A DNA stretch of 25,338 nucleotides, taken from contig JAUCBJ010002873.1 in assembly GCA_032718475.1 (NCBI GenBank), positions 1 to 25,338 on the forward strand. Reading direction: 5' to 3'. Below are positions 1 through 10,100 of the stretch, piece after piece; position 1 is the stretch's first letter; every line of letters starts with the position of its first letter. Under the pieces are notes generated by a model that searched no databases, was not told the origin of the DNA, and was given only the letters and a program-made list of their open reading frames with translations. Both the position numbers and the translations under genes were made by a program. This stretch comes from Nemertoderma westbladi. Lineage: Eukaryota > Xenacoelomorpha > Nemertodermatida > Nemertodermatidae.

Positions 1-410
1 TATTGACCAATTTGCTTTATTTTCAAAAATTTGGTGCTGGCACAAACTACCGCAGAAAAATACCAGTTAGATGTCTAATTAGATAATTATTTATTCCATT
101 AAACTCAGAACCTCCATAAACCTCTAAAACGCAAGAAATAAATTGTCACAAGCAATTTTATCTATTGAATGGATTTTCAAAATTTCGTGCTAGCACCAAA
201 ATTTGCACACAGCACCGAAAAATACAAGTTTGATATGCCTGGTGCAACTCGAATATAATCCATCGAAACCAGAACCCCGAAAAACCCCAATTGCGTAAAA
301 AACAAGTTTCAAACAATCAATTTACAAAATTGGCATATTTCAAAATTTGGTGCTGCCGTAACAAAATTTAGCAGCCGCCAAGTTTGTTTTCTATCCTCGT
401 TGGTTTGAAT
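1..410. repeat. Degenerate ~155-165 bp tandem repeat
   Basis: Three loosely conserved copies are visible from a recurring anchor: AAAATTTGGTGCTG at 26-39, AAAATTTCGTGCTA at 179-192 and AAAATTTGGTGCTG at 342-355, spaced 153 and 163 bp. Each of the first two anchors is followed by a GAAAAATAC-type stretch, a TTCCATT/TCCATCGAAA-type stretch and an AGAACC block. A related copy lies on the minus strand at about 18745-18892 (shared ATGTCTAATTAGA and TTATTCCATT blocks), and the GGTGCTG anchor recurs at 24201-24215. No coding potential is seen. The copies are too diverged to define an exact consensus by eye, so the ends are approximate. Confidence 0.55.
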
Positions 411-1160
411 TCTTATTTTCTATGACTTCCACGTAATTGCGAACACTAAAAATCAGGTGTAAATCAAAAATAGAGATGTTACAAATCATATTTCATGAAA
501 ATTCAATTTTCAAAAAGTGCCAAAACTGGGGTTAAAATATGGTACAAGAACTCGAAAACTTCCCAATATTTTTAAAAACCGTTTTCACTATTAGGAAGAC
601 AATATATTTTTCAGGAAATGTCGTGAAATGTGAGGTTCGCAACTGCGTTTGTTTCAGAGTTATAACAAGAAAACCACGAGGGTCATACTCACCCCCCGGG
701 GGGTCCCCCCCCCCCCCCCCGGGTTTAATAGGGTTAAAGAAGGGCAAGCAGATACAATGTGTAGGCAGTAGGCCTACACTTTACGGTATCTATTACCAGT
801 ATTATCCGGCACCGGCGTGAGAGGGCACAAGCCACAGTCCATCATTTTTAAGTAACGACAAACAGCGGACTGAGAAATTCGCCAATTAGAGGATTACTAA
901 TAGCTGAACAGCCTTCCTCCCTTTGTACCAGGTAAACGCGATTAAGCCAATGGGAACACAATGTTCCAGCCCCAGTCCACCGTTTGTAAGTATCTACAAT
1001 TACAGAAATAGACTACACGATTAGAAAGTGATAATTCAAATTTACCGCCTGGATTTCATTGTATTGATTGGCAGTCCGCAGTTCACTATCCGCTCTTTAT
1101 ACGCACCCATGGGCAGCATTAAATAGTTTGTCCCTGATTTGGAATTCTCAGAATAAAATG
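411..1160. other. Intergenic DNA with a C16 homopolymer
   Basis: No gene is recognised here. The only strong structure is a GC block at 691-723: a 14-bp palindrome ACCCCCCGGGGGGT (691-704) followed directly by 16 C (705-720) and GGG. Short open frames crossing this block are low-complexity translations and have no recognisable domain. A TAGGCCTA octamer lies at 769-776. Confidence 0.5.
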
Positions 1161-1370
1161 GAACCTTAAGGTCCGATTATTTATGGCAGCAGTAGTACCA
1201 GTACTCTTTATATGGGAGTCCATGCTGGGCTCTAACTGCTGAGGACACCAAATCGATAACACCAATAATAAACTATAAAATATATATGGATGGCACATTC
1301 AAAAGAATGCTACGCCGTGTTCACTGTGTCAAGTACAATGAGCAAATCTCCAATATGCTAACTATACATC
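1161..1370 (+). pseudogene. LINE fragment, C-terminal region after the RT (same family as LINE-C)
   Basis: The plus strand here aligns by eye with the minus-strand LINE at 18927-21111, in the segment encoding VRLFRAAVVPVLLYGS, then LTAEDTKS, then DGTF(T)RMLRRVHCVKYN. Shared nucleotide blocks include CTTAAGGTCCGATTAT, GGGAGTCCATGCTGGGCTCT and AAGAATGCTACGCCG. About 30 bp of unrelated A/T-rich sequence (about 1252-1281) is inserted between the blocks encoding TAEDTKS and DGTF, and frameshifts are present, so this is a dead fragment. Both ends are abrupt and no target duplication was found. Confidence 0.75.
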
Positions 1371-2116
1371 TACAGACGATATGATGTTTCTTAAAATTTA
1401 TAGACAAATTTTCGAGCTTTCATTTGGTATATAACATATTCACTTTTATTGACATCAGATAGAAACTAGAGCTCCTTATGTAACTGCTTCAATCATTTTT
1501 TTGTCAACACATCACGTTTTCCGTGGCTTTTGACGATATCAAGCAAAATTTAATGCTATTTATTTACAGTAGCGTTTAGCAACATGGCTTCCTGGAAGGT
1601 TACAGGAAGACAAATGTCCCACGTCTGTAAAACAATTATCCTAGAATATGTATTAAAATACAGAAAGTTACAGAAAGTGTACAGGAATGGACAAGTAGTA
1701 TATTTTACCCACAGGTCATAATTAAGGTTTGCCAATACTCGCATTGAATTTATAGTAAGGAAAGCCACAGCAACCTGTTGCTATTTGTCTAACTCAGAAG
1801 TTTGAACACTTTACTCCTCCAGCAGGTTAAGTTCCCCATATTTAAGGAAACTGCCACTGCTCATGATATTTCTACGGTCAGCAATTAATTTATAACGATA
1901 TTATAATCAATTAGGCCTAGCGTGATTCACCCTATGCTTTTCCATCTCCATGACAAGTAATGTAATCGGTTTTATATGGAACAAAACATCAATGAATAAT
2001 AATAATAGAGGGCCAATGGTGGATAACTTATAAATAACTCAATAAATAAACGAACAATATCCAAATACTGTTAAATAACTGTTGATTTCGGTTTAACCTG
2101 TTGAACATGAGCGGAA
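1371..2116. other. Intergenic DNA downstream of RNF170
   Basis: No gene, repeat array or RNA gene is recognised. It contains a TAGGCCTA octamer (1912-1919), an AATAATAATAATAG microsatellite at about 1996 and a T/A-rich stretch next to the RNF170 stop codon. Because RNF170 is on the minus strand, its 3' UTR must lie here. I found no unambiguous minus-strand AATAAA close to the stop. Confidence 0.4.
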
Positions 2117-2860
2117 TTAGCGGTTGGCTATCACTTGTCTGTACATAATGCTAACGTATATCAAGGCGAATACAATAATAAACAAATCGTCAAATAACCC
2201 AAATATACCGAAAACAGCCTCGGGGATTATATCTAAAGGAGACAGTAAGTATAGAGCCGCGGCAAGTAGGCAGATTACAATGCGAAGTCGAAACATTGTC
2301 ATTAAACCCTCAACGCTACACAGTTCGGTAACTAAATGTCTTAGGACAATCGGTAAATCGCGAATGTGTTCCATGTAGGATCGAGGCTCGCTTGAATACC
2401 TCCGGTTGTACTCCCGTACCTTGGATACGGCGGAACGATGTTCATCGGAAGACGAGGACAACTCCTCGCGAGTAAAACATTCGAATAGAACGTTGATCTC
2501 TTGTCGACAGACGGGGCACCTTCCGGGAGCGAGACTGGCCAATCGCGTGCTTAGATTCACCTCCCAGCACTTAATGATGCAAGTTGAACAGAAAACGTGT
2601 CCGCAGTTTGTTTCTACCGGGAATTCCGACTCGCACAGACAGACCGGGCAGCGGGTATCCCCGGCGGCGTTTTCGGTTCTACCATCGGTGCGTTCGCGGC
2701 GTATGTTACGCACAGACTCCAAGTTGTCAGGATGGATTCCCTGACGACGACTGGAGTTTAGTTGCCTCGCAACGTAGACGATGAGTATCGGAACCAGAAT
2801 GAAAATCCCGAGGAAAATGATCATAACTTCCTGGCCAACTCCTTCAATAACAAACGTCAT
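2117..2860 (-). CDS. RNF170: RNF170-like ER-membrane E3 ubiquitin-protein ligase
   Basis: A complete 247-residue single-exon frame. A hydrophobic segment at about residues 13-30 looks like a membrane anchor. A C3HC4 RING follows, with ligands C71, C74, C86, H88, C91, C94, C115 and C118; the core FPVETNCGHVFC is highly characteristic of RNF170. The C-terminal third (about 191-240) has the DUF1232 signature LSPLDIIPE and GLFDDL between two hydrophobic stretches, giving the known RNF170 order of TM, RING and DUF1232. The length is close to the vertebrate protein (about 258 residues). Family members sit in the ER membrane, act with the erlin complex and ubiquitinate activated IP3 receptors for ERAD; that role is transferred from the family and is not visible in the sequence. 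The ATG at 2860 opens just before the first membrane segment and no better upstream start is seen. All eight zinc ligands are intact. The odd point is the absence of introns, so a functional retrocopy or ancestral intron loss is possible. Confidence 0.9.
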   Translation of the reverse strand: MTFVIEGVGQEVMIIFLGIFILVPILIVYVARQLNSSRRQGIHPDNLESVRNIRRERTDGRTENAAGDTRCPVCLCESEFPVETNCGHVFCSTCIIKCWEVNLSTRLASLAPGRCPVCRQEINVLFECFTREELSSSSDEHRSAVSKVREYNRRYSSEPRSYMEHIRDLPIVLRHLVTELCSVEGLMTMFRLRIVICLLAAALYLLSPLDIIPEAVFGIFGLFDDLFIIVFALIYVSIMYRQVIANR

Positions 2861-3825
2861 TGGTTTTTATTTATTTCCCTGTTTCCTTCCCGTATTATTT
2901 ATTCGCCTAACCTGCTGAACTACGTACGTTTTCGAATAGAGAAGACAGGATTTTCAGATTAGAAGTTACATTTTAATTTTACATAGTGCAGTAGTGCGCT
3001 GTAGTGCCTACACCTCAGTACCTTGCCTATACAGTTATACCATTTATTATACTGCAGTACTGCAGTGTACTGATATACAGATATATCCGCTCAAGTGAAG
3101 AATAACCAGGATTTCACTTTTCGGTCGACTTTTTAGTGTAATTTTATATATGAAGATTTTTTATTTTTTTAAATACTGATATAGGCCTATATTTTTATTA
3201 AGTGTTTTATAGCGCTAATTTCTGTGTTATAAGTATAACTGTATAACATGTAAATACTAATTCGTTTATTGTTTTGGTTAGATTCAGCCCACCTGTAACC
3301 TGTGTTTTTGGTGAAAACCTGGTATTCTTCGTATAATATTAACAAATATAACGGCAGAAAGTCTGGTATTCTTCACATGGGCCAATATACCTGTATATGT
3401 ATACATACAGGATACACAACACGTAAGTAAGTAGACCTCCTTCTGGTCTAGAGTTATACACTGATACAGAGTACAGGAGTAACGTGTTAGCCACACGTGC
3501 TAGCTGGTCACACGAATAGTTCCCAAAAGGGACTTTGGCATTCTTGTATTTTCCAGGTACCTAAATAGCGTAAATGCAAACAGCGTAAATGAAAAAATGC
3601 CAGAGGGCAATTCCACGGTAACGGACGTGACTAACTATCCAGAGTTTAAATGCCTTCACTGACTGCGAACAACACTGAGTATTTTTATAAATATTTTGTG
3701 TGGTATTGCTGGACCACTGGTACTACTGTATAATGTATTAATTAATACTTTATAAATACTATAACTACTAAATACTGTAAATAATGTATAATTATTATTA
3801 ATTAATTGCATGTGTTTATAGCATA
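2861..3825. other. Intergenic DNA upstream of RNF170
   Basis: This must contain the minus-strand RNF170 promoter and 5' UTR, but no core promoter element can be assigned by eye. Short CTGCAGTACTGCAGT-type palindromic runs occur near 3050-3070. A segment at about 3262-3302 (GTTTATTGTTTTGGTTAGA, then ACCTGTAACCTG) resembles the interior of the MITE at 14004-14171 and may be a diverged relative. No coding sequence is recognised. Confidence 0.4.
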
Positions 3826-4216
3826 GTGGCCGTCGAAGTATGACGTCTGCAGTTTAGGGGGAGGGGGGTTGGGAAAATCTGATGACGTGCTGATGAGGGG
3901 AGGGGAGGGGGTCAGCCAAAATCTGACGTCAGCATGTTCATTTATAGGTGCTAGAAGAGATATAGCGTAGATAAGAGTAAATAGCTTGCCTATTTTAATT
4001 GTTCGAAGCCCCCGAAGGCCCGTAGCACGACCTTCTGTTTCAGTTACCAGTCACCATGTTTGGGTATGATTAGGACGCGAAAATTTTTTTAATCTGATGT
4101 AGGGGATGGGGGGGGGGGGGGGGGGGGTCAACGCCTATCTTGATGATATCTGATTTAGGGGAGAGAGGAGGTCAACATTTTGGGGAAAAGTGCAGACGTC
4201 ATACTTGGACGGCCCC
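3826..4216. mobile_element. MITE-like non-autonomous DNA transposon with G-rich interior
   Basis: The left end GGCCGTCGAAGTATGACGTC (continuing TGCA, 3828-3851) is the inverted match, with one mismatch, of the right end at 4191-4214. Flanking TTATAGC on both sides (3816-3822 and 4217-4223) could be a target duplication, although three extra bases separate it from the left end. The interior holds several AGGGGAGGG-type tracts, a run of 20 G at 4108-4127 and repeated TCTGA(T/C)G words, and encodes nothing. GGGGCCGTCC...ACGTC termini resemble a MITE type I have seen in many invertebrate genomes; I cannot name the superfamily. Confidence 0.65.
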
Positions 4217-4667
4217 TTATAGCTGTATAGGGCAAGCTAATACACCTGTAACGGACGAAATCGCACAAAATGCGATTTCTGAGGTAGCCATGTTCTCATC
4301 AAATATTCGTGCGAATTGAAACAATGTTCTGACAAACCCTTCTTAGTAGGCCTAATGATTGCAGAACATATCAATAAAACAATTTAGGGCTACTGACCGC
4401 TGGTTTTCATACAGTTTCAGTTTGCAATTGATTTTCGTAATGGACGTAACTGTGCAATTATGTTTTACATGGTGTTACTTTAAATTGTGTGTAAATTGAT
4501 GTTTTCAACTAAACAAGTGTGCAAATCCATTACTTAAGTCACACTAAATATTTTTTAATATAGTATTTTGGATAGAAAGAAGTCTAGAGGTGCAGAAGAG
4601 CTAAATTTTGGCATAAGGCAATAATGGCAGCCTTACTATCAGTTACATAATATAAGTAGCCGATCCT
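4217..4667. other. Intergenic DNA between MITE and LINE-A
   Basis: No gene is recognised. There is a small perfect hairpin at 4258-4280 (stem GAAATCGCA/TGCGATTTC, 5-nt loop) and a TAGGCCTA octamer at 4347-4354. The left part of this stretch may be 3' LINE-A sequence too decayed to recognise. Confidence 0.35.
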
Positions 4668-4669
4668 TC

Positions 4670-4939
4670 ATGTTGGGCTGTTAATAGAAAACGGGGAAAG
4701 ATAAAAAACGGGCCTCATGTGTACAGACGACTCATAGCGTGATTCAAGCACAAGTTGTACAGTAAGAATGGCATGATCGCTAGCACCAAGCCGTGAACCA
4801 TAATTAATGAAATCATACATTTGTTCTTCATTAGTACTAAGTAGTATGTCCAATATATTAGAAATCTGGTTAATTAATGCGAAATCTTGTTGGTTGGTCT
4901 GTTTGCTGAAATAAATAATTGTCCTGAAAGCATTCCAGG
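4670..4939 (-). pseudogene. LINE-A, downstream part of the AP-endonuclease domain
   Basis: On the minus strand the frame encodes the end of an APE-type endonuclease: ISNILDILLST, then a RLGASDHAILTV block whose SDHA is the conserved catalytic SDH motif. The first codons next to 4939 read, in a frame shifted by one base, through a DNYLF...QPTR block typical of CR1-like endonucleases. The matching upstream half lies at 11664-12470, on the other side of the foldback element. A frameshift lies near 4880, so this copy is dead. No reverse transcriptase of this element is recognisable to the left. Confidence 0.75.
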
Positions 4940-5892
4940 TATGGCGTCTGATTTGAGCCAAAATACCTTAGAATTACAAAATGTGTACCTTACATTTTTC
5001 ATTAGCTTATATTTATAAGCATCGCTTAAAAGTATGGTATTTTATTGCATTTGAATTTATACATCACTTAAAAGTAAGCTATGTTTTATGTACGTAGTTG
5101 ACTTTAATAAATCGCTTAAAAGTAAGGTATTTTTTACAAGTTCTCTTAAAACATCGCTTAAAAGTAAGCTATGTTTTTTGTATTTGCCTTGAAAATCGCT
5201 TATAAGTAAGCTATGTTTTTGCAATTGCCTTGAAAATCGCTTAAAAGTATGGTATTTTATTGCATTGGAATTTATACATCGCTTAAAAGTAAGCTATGTT
5301 TATGTAGTTGGCTTTAATAAATCACTTAAAAGTAAGGTATTTTTTTACAAGTTCTGAAAACATCGCTTAAAAGTAAGCTATGTTTTACGAAGTTGACTTT
5401 AATAAATCACTTAAAAGTATGGTATTTTTTACAAGTTCTGTTAAAACATCGCTTAAAAGAAAGCTATGTTTATGTAATTGACTGTAATAAATCGCTTTAA
5501 ATAAGGTATTTATTTGATTGCAGTTCTCTTCCAACATTGCTTAAAATGAAGTACAGTATGTGTTCTGTTCATGCAGTAATATAGTTTAAAGTAAGCGATG
5601 TTTTTACAGTGTCGTTTAAACATAGTTTAAAGTAAGCGATGTTTTTACAGTGTCGTTTAAACATAGTTTAAAGTAAGCGATGTTTTTACAGTGTCGTTTA
5701 AACATAGTTTAAAGTAAGCTATGTTTTTACAGTGTCGTTTAAACATAGTTTAAAGTAAGCGATGTTTTTACAGTGTCGTTTAAACATAGTTTAAAGTAAG
5801 CTATGTTTTTGCAGTGTTTTGTCCAATCAAATGCGTTGTTGACAATATCTGCAATTAGTAAATAGATCACGAGAGGGCGCTGTTGAGCAATT
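4940..5892 (+). repeat. Left inverted arm of the foldback element
   Basis: From 5022 to about 5520 this arm carries about a dozen dispersed copies of ATCGCTTAAAAGTAAGCTAT, variably followed by GTTTT and separated by 10-35 bp linkers such as TTGACTTTAATAA and ACAAGTTCT. The same words occur in reverse complement in the right arm (11280-11620). It continues through the short 41-bp array to the inner boundary GAGCAATT at 5892. It is noncoding. Confidence 0.85.
5581..5820 (+). repeat. 41-bp tandem array (about 6 units), short-arm version
   Basis: Units begin at 5581, 5622, 5663, 5704, 5745 and 5786, each starting ATAGTTTAAAGTAAG(C), followed by G/C-ATGTTTTTACAGTGTCG and TTTAAAC. The period is exactly 41 bp, and the last unit runs into TTTTTGCAGTGTTTTGTCC. 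The unit is the reverse complement of the long-arm unit minus one base: it reads TTTTTACAG where the long arm reads TTTTTGACAG. Confidence 0.95.
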
Positions 5893-7110
5893 GTTGTATT
5901 CCAGTATTCGATCAGCAAAATCGAATTTCTGATATGTAGGGTACACGGTACGGACAGTACGGGGTAATTCCATCCAAATTCGACAAATCACGGTGGGATG
6001 GGGTCATCGATTTCGTTTATTTTTGGATATAATAATGGTCGGAAATGGTATAAAATGACACCTGATGAGATATTTCTGATGATGGTGTATTGGTTTTCGA
6101 GATATTGCAGTTCAAAGTTTGCGATTTATTCGAACATATCCCCAATGAAACCTACAGAAAATCTTTCTGACTAGTGGGTGGAGTGTCATTTTATATTTAT
6201 TGTACACATAAATAGGTCTCATACACATTAAAACCATGAATAAATACCACCCACTTGTCAGACCGACTTTTCTATATGGGCAAGGATTGGACTTTTCGAC
6301 TTTTCGATTGGACTTTTGTCTTTTTGAGGCTTGAGTTAGAGTGGTCTGATTAGTGGGTAGCCCAAAACATTTAGTAAATAGTTAGATATACCAAATGGGG
6401 GTTCTGTGGTACAATTTTCATGTACCACCAGCAAGTCAGACTTCCATACCATCATCTGGAAAATTGAAACTTTCCAAAATTGCCATACTTCAGAACATCA
6501 CTGCAAGCGTCTGATAAAAGATGGGTGCTTGAAATGAATCATGAGTAGTAACATGGATAAGGGAAACATGCATGACAAGTTTCGGATCCCACCCATGCCT
6601 TCTTCAGTATATATTATTCAATTTAAAAGTTCAATTTTCAAAATTAATCGTCAGATTAAATACTTTAGAACCAAGGTTTCGCTTACGAGGTTGCTCTCAT
6701 AACCAGCACACATTAAGTATTTAAATGTTTTAGACACAATAAAGGCTGTTTTTTTCACCACCCACTTGTCAGATATTTTATGTGTAACAAACAAAGGTAA
6801 ATAACTTTCAAATATTATTGACTAATTTCAATACCCAATGAAGTATACCTCCCGATACTATTAATTATGATATCATAATAGAAAGAAAAGCTGTTGAAGA
6901 GTAAAGCTTTGCGAGGATAATTTTCTCGTAATGTGACAATTATTATATTTATTTAAATTCATCCAAGTTTAATGGGCCTAAATATTATGTTTTCTTAAAT
7001 AGGAATCTTTTTAATTATAACTATATTAGTTATAAATAAAACCAAAATGTTATATCACCATTTCATTAAGTCAATGTTTCTTTAGAATTGTAGAATTGCT
7101 CAATTGATCT
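5893..7110. other. Unique core of the foldback element
   Basis: About 1.2 kb between the inverted arms, with no open frame of useful length and no transposase motif. The notable content is a 16-bp motif, CCACCCACTTGTCAGA, present perfectly at 6247-6262 and 6758-6773, inverted with small changes at 6166-6181 and 6345-6360, and diverged at 6425-6440. A tandem TTGGACTTTTCGA-type stretch lies at 6280-6320. A 20-bp stretch at 5946-5966 resembles sequence 20 bp upstream of TIMM22. Confidence 0.6.
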
Positions 7111-10100
7111 AATTGCTCAACAGCGCCCTCTTGTGGTCTATTTACTAATTGCAGCTATTGTCAACAACGCATTTGATTGGATAAAACACTGCAAAAACAT
7201 CGCTTACATTAAACTATGTTTAAACGACACTGACAAAAACATCGCATACTTTAAACTATGTTTAAACGACACTGTCAAAAACATCGCTTACTTTAAACTA
7301 TGTTTAAACGACACTGACAAAAACATCGCATACTTTAAACTATGTTTAAACGACACTGTCAAAAACATCGCTTACATTAAACTATGTTTAAACGACACTG
7401 ACAAAAACATCGCTTACTTTAAACTATGTTTAAACGACACTGACAAAAACATCGCATACTTTAAACTATGTTTAAACGACACTGTCAAAAACATCGCTTA
7501 CATTAAACTATGTTTAAACGACACTGACAAAAACATCGCTTACTTTAAACTATGTTTAAACGACACTGACAAAAACATCGCATACTTTAAACTATGTTTA
7601 AACGACACTGTCAAAAACATCGCTTACATTAAACTATGTTTAAACGACACTGACAAAAACATCGCTTACTTTAAACTATGTTTAAACGACACTGACAAAA
7701 ACATCGCATACTTTAAACTATGTTTAAACGACACTGTCAAAAACATCGCTTACATTAAACTATGTTTAAACGACACTGTCAAAAACATCGCTTACTTTAA
7801 ACTATGTTTAAACGACACTGACAAAAACATCGCTTACTTTAAACTATGTTTAAACGACACTGTCAAAAACATCGCTTACTTTAAACTATGTTTAAACGAC
7901 ACTGACAAAAACATCGCATACTTTAAACTATGTTTAAACGACACTGTCAAAAACATCGCTTACATTAAACTATGTTTAAACGACACTGACAAAAACATCG
8001 CTTACTTTAAACTATGTTTAAACGACACTGACAAAAACATCGCATACTTTAAACTATGTTTAAACGACACTGTCAAAAACATCGCTTACATTAAACTATG
8101 TTTAAACGACACTGACAAAAACATCGCTTACTTTAAACTATGTTTAAACGACACTGACAAAAACATCGCATACTTTAAACTATGTTTAAACGACACTGTC
8201 AAAAACATCGCTTACATTAAACTATGTTTAAACGACACTGTCAAAAACATCGCTTACTTTAAACTATGTTTAAACGACACTGACAAAAACATCGCTTACT
8301 TTAAACTATGTTTAAACGACACTGTCAAAAACATCGCTTACATTAAACTATGTTTAAACGACACTGACAAAAACATCGCTTACTTTAAACTATGTTTAAA
8401 CGACACTGACAAAAACATCGCTTACTTTAAACTATGTTTAAACGACACTGACAAAAACATCGCATACTTTAAACTATGTTTAAACGACACTGACAAAAAC
8501 ATCGCTTACTTTAAACTATGTTTAAACGACACTGACAAAAACATCGCATACTTTAAACTATGTTTAAACGACACTGTAAAAACATCGCTTACATTAAACT
8601 ATGTTTAAACGACACTGACAAAAACATCGCATACTTTAAACTATGTTTAAACGACACTGTCAAAAACATCGCTTACTTTAAACTATGTTTAAACGACACT
8701 GACAAAAACATCGCATACTTTAAACTATGTTTAAACGACACTGTCAAAAACATCGCTTACATTAAACTATGTTTAAACGACACTGACAAAAACATCGCTT
8801 ACTTTAAACTATGTTTAAACGACACTGACAAAAACATCGCATACTTTAAACTATGTTTAAACGACACTGTCAAAAACATCGCTTACATTAAACTATGTTT
8901 AAACGACACTGACAAAAACATCGCTTACTTTAAACTATGTTTAAACGACACTGACAAAAACATCGCATACTTTAAACTATGTTTAAACGACACTGTCAAA
9001 AACATCGCTTACTTTAAACTATGTTTAAACGACACTGACAAAAACATCGCATACTTTAAACTATGTTTAAACGACACTGTCAAAAACATCGCTTACATTA
9101 AACTATGTTTAAACGACACTGACAAAAACATCGCTTACTTTAAACTATGTTTAAACGACACTGACAAAAACATCGCATACTTTAAACTATGTTTAAACGA
9201 CACTGTCAAAAACATCGCTTACATTAAACTATGTTTAAACGACACTGACAAAAACATCGCTTACTTTAAACTATGTTTAAACGACACTGTCAAAAACATC
9301 GCTTACATTAAACTATGTTTAAACGACACTGACAAAAACATCGCATACTTTAAACTATGTTTAAACGACACTGACAAAAACATCGCTTACTTTAAACTAT
9401 GTTTAAACGACACTGACAAAAACATCGCATACTTTAAACTATGTTTAAACGACACTGTCAAAAACATCGCTTACTTTAAACTATGTTTAAACGACACTGT
9501 CAAAAACATCGCTTACTTTAAACTATGTTTAAACGACACTGACAAAAACATCGCATACTTTAAACTATGTTTAAACGACACTGTCAAAAACATCGCTTAC
9601 ATTAAACTATGTTTAAACGACACTGACAAAAACATCGCATACTTTAAACTATGTTTAAACGACACTGTCAAAAACATCGCTTACTTTAAACTATGTTTAA
9701 ACGACACTGACAAAAACATCGCATACTTTAAACTATGTTTAAACGACACTGTCAAAAACATCGCTTACATTAAACTATGTTTAAACGACACTGACAAAAA
9801 CATCGCTTACTTTAAACTATGTTTAAACGACACTGACAAAAACATCGCATACTTTAAACTATGTTTAAACGACACTGTCAAAAACATCGCTTACATTAAA
9901 CTATGTTTAAACGACACTGACAAAAACATCGCTTACTTTAAACTATGTTTAAACGACACTGTCAAAAACATCGCTTACATTAAACTATGTTTAAACGACA
10001 CTGACAAAAACATCGCATACTTTAAACTATGTTTAAACGACACTGTCAAAAACATCGCTTACTTTAAACTATGTTTAAACGACACTGACAAAAACATCGC

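Noticed and set aside
539-820. Open frames over the C-run at 691-720
   Set aside because: Their only striking feature is a Pro/Gly run encoded by the homopolymer; no conserved motif.
1556-1768. Minus-strand 70-residue frame as a small gene
   Set aside because: No signal peptide, domain or codon pattern supports it, and it lies in AT-rich intergenic DNA. The same holds for the frames at 3284-3496 and 15933-16115.
2094-2920. RNF170 as a proven retrogene bounded by 13-bp target duplications
   Set aside because: The near-repeat has a mismatch, sits only 10 bp past the stop codon, and no poly(A) tract is seen. It is kept only as a weak hint in the findings.
4258-4280. Small hairpin GAAATCGCA/TGCGATTTC as a regulatory RNA element
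   Set aside because: A 9-bp stem with no context, conservation or adjacent gene is expected by chance in this much sequence.
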